DNA of 9,676 nucleotides, taken from NCBI GenBank assembly GCA_041749275.1, contig JBGTBQ010000164.1:1-9676 (forward strand), read 5' to 3'. This document shows positions 6,282 through 9,676 of the stretch, one piece after another. The notes beneath the pieces were generated by a model. The model was not told the origin of the DNA, searched no databases, and was given only the letters and a program-made list of their open reading frames with translations. The position numbers and the translations under genes are program-made. The stretch comes from JBGTBQ01 sp041749275. Its GTDB lineage: Bacteria; Acidobacteriota; Blastocatellia; Pyrinomonadales; Pyrinomonadaceae. Position 1 is the stretch's first letter; every line of letters starts with the position of its first letter.

Positions 6282-8126
6282 TCACTTCACTCCGAGATAG
6301 AAGCTCGTCACGGGGACGTGGACATATCCCTGCACGACGAGGCCGACTTCTCTGCGGTAGAGCGGGTCTTGCATGAGCGTGACGCGCCGGTCGGTGGCGG
6401 GGATGATGGTGCCGTAGATTCGCACCTCGCCGTCGGCGTAGGTGACGATCTCTTCGCGCCAGTCGCCCGCGATGTCGCCCCAGAGCATATTGCGGCCCTG
6501 TATGCCTTCGGTCAGGACAGCCCCCTTCCACTTGGAGACGATGCTGCCGCCCATGGCGTTGGGGCCGCCGCGTCGCGCGAACGTGTGAAGCTCGCGGAGG
6601 AGGTCTGCGTCCCACCAGACCAATCCCTGTTGCGGCGGGACGGGGCCGGCCAATCGCTCACCCTTCGCCGTGTAGAAGAACTTATCGGCCCAAACTTCCA
6701 TCCCCGGATGCGCCGGGTCTATGTCGGCGACCAGCGCGCTGCCGACCTGATTGTCGACAATCTCCTCGTCCGTGCCGAAGATGAGGTTGCCGGTGCGCGC
6801 GTCCCAGAGGCCGACGCCGTTGCGCGGGTGCGGGTCTTCGTAGGTGTACCAGATTTCGAGTCCCGGACGTTCGGGGTCAATGTCGGTCACGTAGAAACGG
6901 TCGCCGTGCCCGTTGCCCGTGCTCCACATCATGCGACCGTCGTTGTCTATGGCGATGGAGCCGTTGAGGATTTCGTCCGCGCCGTCGCCGTCAATGTCCG
7001 CGATGTGGACGGCGTGCTGTCCCTGCCCCTGATAACGCCAGCCGGCGCGCTCGTTCGTCCAGTTCCACACCTTATGAAGCTTCTTGTCGCGCAGGAAGAA
7101 CGTCTCGGCCTTCATCAGCCCGTAGGTGCCGCGGAAGATGACGATGCTGGGCGTCTTGCCGTCGAGATATGCCACGCCCATCATGTGGCGGTTCGAACGG
7201 TTGCCCGAATAGTCGCCCCAGTCCGAGAGCTTGCCGCGCGGAATCCAGTCCGTGCGGTCAATATCCTTGCCGGTCATGCCGTCCCAGATGGAAAGGTACT
7301 CCGGCCCGGTGAAGACCTGTCCGTTCTTGTCGCGCGGGTCGCCCTCGCCCGTCTTGATGGCGATCTCGGCGCGGCCATCGCCGTCGAGGTCTACAACTTG
7401 GAAGGGCGAGAACCAGATGCCCAACTGGATTGACCAGCCGAGGTCTCTGCGCCAGAGAAACGTACCGTCGCTTTTGTAAGCTTCGATCTTGAAAGTGTCG
7501 GGGCTGTGGCGCGTGAGGAAGCTGGGGTCAATCACGCCGCCGGGGCGTTTGACGACGAAATCATACTCGCCGTCGCCGTCGAGGTCGCCGATGCCGATCT
7601 TGTCAATCGAAGTGGCGGGAATGTCGTCGCGGATTTTGAAGGCGCGATACTGGCGCGCGGGCGCGTTGGCCGGCAGCGTCGCGCGCACCGAAGGCTCCTG
7701 TTCCTTGCCGTCAACCACGGCCCGCACCCACCATGAATTCTCACGTTCGAGCGGAGCCTTCGCGTCGAGAAAGTCGGTCGTCCGCTGAACCGGCTCGGAG
7801 TTGAGTCGCACGGCGGGGCCGCCGGCGGTCGAGCGATAGACGTTGAAGGCAATGTTGTCGGGATCGTTTTTTAATAAACGCCAGCCGAGATAGACGCCGC
7901 TTGCGTCGGCGCGCAAGGCCGACACGCCGCGCCCCAGCTTCTCTTCGATGCGCTCCTTTGCCCAGCCCAAGACGGTCGGCTTCGGGTTCGGGTTGAGCGT
8001 GTAATGGCTGAAGTTCGGGGGTATCGAAGTGAGCGGAGGCTCCGGCGTCGGCGTCGGCTCCTGTGCCTGAGCCGTCAGCGCAAAGACGCAGAAAAACAGA
8101 ACTCTCAACGTAGTCATTTTAAACAT
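6282..8126 (-). CDS. Secreted PL11 rhamnogalacturonan lyase (YesW/YesX-like)
   Basis: A 614-residue polysaccharide lyase family 11 enzyme that cleaves the rhamnose-galacturonate bond in the RG-I backbone by beta-elimination, giving unsaturated products. Residues 1-21 are a Sec signal peptide (cleavage near TAQA/QEP), followed by a Pro/Thr-rich linker (23-37). The PL11 N-terminal segment is clear: LGRGVSALRA (64-73), VYLGWRLL (78-85) and AFNVYRS (93-99). The eight-bladed propeller carries Asp-rich, probably Ca2+-binding loops: DLDGDGEYD (181-189), DLDGDGRAE (246-254), DIDGDGADE (377-385), DIDPERPGLE (415-424) and DIDPAHPGME (468-477). Other family motifs are GQHAVHIADID (369-379), GNGHGDRF (404-411) and the terminal SFYLG. 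The length is normal for the family. The ATG at 8126 has AAGGAG ten bases upstream (8137-8142); an ATG at 8117 is too far from that site. The gene starts 48 bases after the reductase. Endo or exo mode cannot be told by eye. Confidence 0.95.
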   Translation of the reverse strand: MFKMTTLRVLFFCVFALTAQAQEPTPTPEPPLTSIPPNFSHYTLNPNPKPTVLGWAKERIEEKLGRGVSALRADASGVYLGWRLLKNDPDNIAFNVYRSTAGGPAVRLNSEPVQRTTDFLDAKAPLERENSWWVRAVVDGKEQEPSVRATLPANAPARQYRAFKIRDDIPATSIDKIGIGDLDGDGEYDFVVKRPGGVIDPSFLTRHSPDTFKIEAYKSDGTFLWRRDLGWSIQLGIWFSPFQVVDLDGDGRAEIAIKTGEGDPRDKNGQVFTGPEYLSIWDGMTGKDIDRTDWIPRGKLSDWGDYSGNRSNRHMMGVAYLDGKTPSIVIFRGTYGLMKAETFFLRDKKLHKVWNWTNERAGWRYQGQGQHAVHIADIDGDGADEILNGSIAIDNDGRMMWSTGNGHGDRFYVTDIDPERPGLEIWYTYEDPHPRNGVGLWDARTGNLIFGTDEEIVDNQVGSALVADIDPAHPGMEVWADKFFYTAKGERLAGPVPPQQGLVWWDADLLRELHTFARRGGPNAMGGSIVSKWKGAVLTEGIQGRNMLWGDIAGDWREEIVTYADGEVRIYGTIIPATDRRVTLMQDPLYRREVGLVVQGYVHVPVTSFYLGVK

Positions 8127-8174
8127 GAGTCGTGGTCTCCTTGTAAATTTATTCGACCCTGTGGAAGTCGCCGT

Positions 8175-9158
8175 TTACCAATAGTGGTGCACGAGCGGGC
8201 GGATGTGTTTTTCGTATAGCTCGCGCACGGCCCGCATCGTCTCCGCGGAGAGCGGCGGAAGTTCGGCGGCGTGGATGTTGTCTTCGGCCTGCGCGGGACG
8301 TTTCGCTCCGGGGATGGCGCAGGTCACGGCGTCGAACATGAGAATCCAGCGCAGAGCGAACTGCGCCATCGTCATCCCTTCCGGTATGAGCGCGCGCAGC
8401 GCCTCGACCGCGCGCAGCCCCGTCTCATAGTCCACGCCGGAGAAAGTCTCGCCGCGATCAAACGCCGCGCCCTCGCGGTTAAAAGCGCGGTGGTCTTCGG
8501 GCGAGAACTGGCTCTGCGCGGTGAGCTTGCCCGTCAACATCCCCGAAGAGAGCGGCACCCGCGCGAGGATGCCGACGCCGCGCCGCTTGGCTTCGTTGAA
8601 AAACAGATCGGCGGGGCGCTGGCGGAAGATGTTGAAGATGATCTGCACGGTCTGGACATTCGGATATTCAATCGCCTTCAAAGCCTCTTCGACCTTCTCG
8701 ACGCTCACGCCGTAGTGACGAATCTTGCCCTGCTCGACGAGCGCATCGAGCGCGCCGAACAACTCCGGAAAATAATAGACCTCGGTCGGCGGGCAGTGCA
8801 GTTGCACGAGGTCGAGCGCGTCGGCGTCGAGGTTTTTCAGGCTGCGCTCGATGAAGGCCGCGAGGTTCTCCGCCGTGTAACCGGCGGCAACGTGCGGGTT
8901 GAGCCGCCGCCCGGCTTTGGTGGCGATGATGATCTCTTCTTTGCGTTCGCGTTTGAGTTGGGCGAGCAGACGCTCGCTCCGTCCGTCGCCATAGACATCA
9001 GCCGTGTCGAAGAAGTTGACGCCGAGGTCAACGGCCCGGTGCAGCGCGTCCAGCGACTCTTTGTCTTCGACCTCGCCCCACGTGCCGCCGATGGCCCACG
9101 CGCCAAAACTGATTTCAGAGACGCGCCAGCCCGTGCGTCCCAGTTCTCGATAATTCAT
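8175..9158 (-). CDS. Aldo/keto reductase (COG0667-like, cytosolic)
   Basis: A 327-residue NAD(P)H-dependent oxidoreductase of the aldo/keto reductase superfamily, TIM-barrel fold. The N-terminal signature MNYRELGRTGWRVSEISFG is typical. The catalytic tetrad is visible: Asp51 and Tyr56 in FFDTADVYG, Lys81 in IIATKAGR and His121 in LVQLHCPP. Cofactor-binding segments near the C-terminus are VPLSSGMLTGKL and AIPGAKRPAQAEDN. There is no signal peptide, so it acts in the cytosol. The frame is open for 28 more codons upstream, but these overlap the end of the esterase gene; the ATG at 9158 has AAGGGAG eight bases before it. The 20-base gap to the esterase implies co-transcription. The substrate is unknown. 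In this context a sugar such as L-rhamnose, L-fucose or galactose, a deoxy-keto-uronate, or an aldehyde from aromatic esters are possibilities, none supported directly by sequence. Confidence 0.92.
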   Translation of the reverse strand: MNYRELGRTGWRVSEISFGAWAIGGTWGEVEDKESLDALHRAVDLGVNFFDTADVYGDGRSERLLAQLKRERKEEIIIATKAGRRLNPHVAAGYTAENLAAFIERSLKNLDADALDLVQLHCPPTEVYYFPELFGALDALVEQGKIRHYGVSVEKVEEALKAIEYPNVQTVQIIFNIFRQRPADLFFNEAKRRGVGILARVPLSSGMLTGKLTAQSQFSPEDHRAFNREGAAFDRGETFSGVDYETGLRAVEALRALIPEGMTMAQFALRWILMFDAVTCAIPGAKRPAQAEDNIHAAELPPLSAETMRAVRELYEKHIRPLVHHYW

Positions 9159-9166
9159 GTCTCTTT

Positions 9167-9173
9167 CTCCCTT
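9167..9173 (-). promoter_or_regulatory. Ribosome binding site deciding the aldo/keto reductase start
   Basis: AAGGGAG on the minus strand lies eight bases before the ATG at 9158 and wholly within the 20-base gap after the esterase stop. It supports the short start that gives the normal aldo/keto reductase N-terminus, not the in-frame ATG at 9242 inside the esterase gene. Confidence 0.6.
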
Positions 9174-9178
9174 TTGAT

Positions 9179-9676
9179 TTATTGTGCGCGCGGCGCGGCG
9201 AAGTTGTGCAGGCGAAGCCAGTCGGCGCAGTGGCCCGGCCACGTCGCAAGAATCGGGTCGGGCGTGCCGGAGCGCGCGCCGAGGCCGAAGCCGTGCGGGC
9301 CGCGTTCGTAAAAGTGCAGCTCGAAGGGCACGCCCGCTTTGCGAAGCGCGGCGGCGAACATCATGCTGTTCTCGACGGGCACGCCCGCGTCGTTTACCGT
9401 GTGGACGAGGAAGGCCGGCGGCGTCTCCTTCGTCACCTGTTCCTCGTTCGAGAGCAGCGCGACGAGTTCGTCTTTCGGCTCCGCGCCGAGCAGATTCTTT
9501 TTCGAGCCGGCGTGCGTCATCTCTCTCATCGTGATGACGGGATAGATGAGAATCAGCAGGTTCGGGCGCGAACCGGCCCGCTCGATTTTGTCGGCGGCGT
9601 CGGGGCGTCCCGCGTCGAAGTGCGTGCCGGCGGTGGCCGCGACGTGGCCTCCGGCGGAGAAGCCGAGGATGCCGAT
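9179..9676 (-). CDS. Alpha/beta-hydrolase esterase (BD-FAE-like), N-terminus cut by window edge
   Basis: The last 165 residues of a serine esterase; the frame is open through the right edge, so the N-terminal part (oxyanion-hole motif and any signal peptide) is missing. In fragment numbering from the edge, the nucleophile elbow GFSAGGH gives Ser7, Asp96 lies in HTVNDAGVPVENS, and His128 lies in ERGPHGFGLG, so the full catalytic triad is present in the right order and spacing. This pattern belongs to the dienelactone-hydrolase/BD-FAE-like group of small carbohydrate esterases, which includes acetyl-xylan, pectin acetyl and feruloyl esterases; COG0657 (Aes) is a near alternative. It ends in TAA 20 bases before the reductase, so the two are probably translated from one message. 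In this cluster a role in removing acetyl or feruloyl groups from pectin is likely but inferred. An internal ATG at 9529 is not a start: it would remove the nucleophile. Confidence 0.9.
   Translation of the reverse strand: MGILGFSAGGHVAATAGTHFDAGRPDAADKIERAGSRPNLLILIYPVITMREMTHAGSKKNLLGAEPKDELVALLSNEEQVTKETPPAFLVHTVNDAGVPVENSMMFAAALRKAGVPFELHFYERGPHGFGLGARSGTPDPILATWPGHCADWLRLHNFAAPRAQ

Noticed and set aside
6318..7433. Plus-strand open frame (371 codons) opposite the PL11 gene
   Set aside because: It mirrors the Asp/Gly-rich codons of the lyase; no domain, no ribosome site of note, and the opposite strand is a certain gene.
8271..9311. Long plus-strand open frame (346 codons) opposite the reductase and the esterase
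   Set aside because: It is the antisense shadow of two clearly conserved genes; the product is rich in Arg/Glu/Ala/Val with no recognisable motif, as expected from high-GC codon bias.
1..9676. CRISPR array, tRNA/rRNA genes, insertion sequences, phage genes
   Set aside because: No regularly spaced direct repeats, no tRNA cloverleaf or rRNA signatures, and no transposase or phage motifs were seen; almost all of the window is accounted for by six coding regions and two repeat-bearing gaps.

Overview
The window looks like a piece of a high-GC bacterial genome carrying one compact, single-direction gene cluster for breaking down rhamnogalacturonan I (RG-I), the branched rhamnose/galacturonate backbone of pectin. 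All six genes lie on the minus strand, so transcription runs from the right edge to the left. The protein families, the high GC content, the absence of SusC/SusD genes and the palindromic intergenic repeats suggest a soil-type heterotroph, perhaps Acidobacteriota (Blastocatellia-like). Planctomycetota or Verrucomicrobiota are possible alternatives, and the assignment is an inference from gene style only.

Layout in order of transcription: (1) the C-terminal part of a BD-FAE-like alpha/beta-hydrolase esterase, cut by the right edge (9676-9179); (2) a cytosolic aldo/keto reductase (9158-8175); (3) a secreted PL11 rhamnogalacturonan lyase (8126-6282); (4) a secreted beta-propeller protein that I read as a divergent PL11-like paralogue with an extra N-terminal beta-sandwich (6130-4268); (5) a secreted GH2 beta-galactosidase-type enzyme with a DUF4982-type C-terminus (4217-1521); (6) a secreted CE12-type rhamnogalacturonan acetylesterase with an N-terminal beta-sandwich, ending at the left edge (1333-2). 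The gaps are about 20, 48, 151, 50 and 187 bases. I see no convincing promoter or intrinsic terminator inside, so this may be one operon or a string of closely coupled units.

How the genes fit together: esterases remove acetyl or aromatic esters, the GH2 enzyme trims galactan side chains, and the PL11 lyase (perhaps with its divergent partner) cuts the exposed rhamnose-galacturonate backbone by beta-elimination. The reductase is the only intracellular protein seen complete and may act on a released sugar or aldehyde. GH105/GH28/GH78 enzymes, transporters and rhamnose catabolism are not in the window and may flank it.

The two longest intergenic gaps each hold a different palindromic repeat family arranged as an inverted pair (REPIN/BIME-like). 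The most interesting protein is the 6130-4268 gene: its eight propeller blades can be matched by eye, in order, with those of the adjacent PL11 enzyme, including two histidines and an aspartate at equivalent places, yet the overall sequence is very different.
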